Source: Lamellibrachia columna (taxonomy: Eukaryota > Annelida > Polychaeta > Sabellida > Siboglinidae). From it: a stretch of 64,000 nt of DNA. Location of the stretch: assembly GCA_963662155.1 (NCBI GenBank), contig OY759262.1, positions 16,899,282 through 16,963,281 on the forward strand, written 5' to 3'. The notes beneath the pieces were generated by a model. The model was not told where the DNA came from and made no database searches. It saw only the letters and a program-made list of their open reading frames with translations. The translations under genes were made by a program, and so were the position numbers. Shown piece by piece: positions 63,251-64,000 of this stretch (position 1 is its first letter; every line of letters starts with the position of its first letter).

Positions 63251-64000
63251 GCGTGCCACAGCAGCTGCATCGTTTATTACTGTTCAGTTACACGTATGAT
63301 TATTGTGGTGTGGTGTATTTAAACCATGTTAAAAACAGACTGTTGAAGAGGATGAAGAAGTGGACCGATACAATTCTGTAGAGATGGTAATTGCAGTAGG
63401 AACCACACCCTAACACATGCACATCTGGTTGTATATTCAGTAATGCAGAATTTTATGTCCCACTTGTTTATATTGCAATATATCCATTAACTGAAGGTAA
63501 GCTAATTTATTTTCAATATGTTAAAATATGATAGTTTTTTACGTAATTTGCAAATGCATTGCTTATGCAAATCATTAGTTTTACTCGTTTTCCTACATTT
63601 AACCCTAAAATATGCTGTCCCCGTAGACCTGTCCAAAACCCATTACTGTATATTCACCCACTTATAAATAGTATTAAATACAATATGAATGTGTTAATAT
63701 GAACTTCAATAATACGAATACCTATCATAATTAGGATAATTACCCGGTGACTTTATGCCATTTCTGAGGTATTTGCAAGTATGACATTGCTATCCACCCA
63801 ACACTCTTCGTTAAGTATTTCCCTGGTCCCTCCAACTTATAATAATAGAAAGAAAACTTATATTGTGTGTAAATCCCCATAAAACCCGAGCTCAGAAGTT
63901 GTACTGTATTATGATAACAGTACATTGGGTTCGGGTGTCACACTGCAGTCAGGACTTAATAATAATATAATAATAATGTTTATTGTCTCAAATAACATAA

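Overview
The window is eukaryotic and looks like the genome of a marine invertebrate. It is AT-rich and gene-sparse, with long introns, GT-AG splice sites, abundant microsatellites and minisatellites, CR1/L2-type non-LTR retrotransposons, a decayed Ty3/Gypsy element and tRNA-derived SINE-like sequences. A mollusc or other lophotrochozoan is my best guess, but the sequence alone does not fix the species.

The main content is one very large plus-strand gene, which I assembled by hand from splice sites (3913..51115). It has a signal-peptide exon, 27 cysteine-rich module exons and a short terminal exon with a stop, followed by AATAAA at 51236. All 29 exons join without a frame break: 4866 nt including the stop, 1621 residues. 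Every module is bounded by phase-1 introns, so modules can be added or lost without a frameshift. The protein is a secreted mosaic of 8 Kunitz domains (each fused in one exon to an antistasin-like segment and followed, after a phase-0 intron, by a small Cys-rich exon), 3 thyroglobulin type-1 domains and 8 WAP domains. The order is SP - KAL - KAL - TY - KAL - KAL - TY - TY - KAL - WAP x7 - KAL - WAP - KAL - KAL - tail, where KAL is Kunitz, antistasin-like and linker. The broken WAP copies at 38807 and 36272 are left out. All four folds are classically protease-inhibitor or matrix modules, so a secreted multi-headed inhibitor or extracellular-matrix protein is the natural inference.

Layout: 1-3900, microsatellites and the 5' flank. 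3913-3994, signal exon. 3995-19822, a 15.8 kb first intron filled with dead mobile elements: a LINE tail, a tyrosine-recombinase-like remnant, an L2/CR1-like LINE, an unidentified minus-strand ORF, a Ty3/Gypsy and CR1 copy A. 19823-28820, three successive duplications of a Kunitz unit, with a still younger 1.14 kb duplication of a thyroglobulin exon inside. 29951-44450, mainly the WAP exons, interrupted at 32.1-38.3 kb by CR1 copy B, a decayed WAP exon and exon-like segments of a possible nested gene. 42789-51115, the last Kunitz cassettes, with CR1 copies C and D in inverted orientation around one Kunitz exon. 51.2-57 kb, downstream satellites and hairpins. 57.0-63.3 kb, a second copy of the 5' flank and first exon (62342..62423), so a paralogous gene starts at the right edge and runs out of the window.

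The locus is therefore one repeat of about 58 kb in a tandem inhibitor gene family that is growing at three scales: whole gene, multi-exon unit and single exon.
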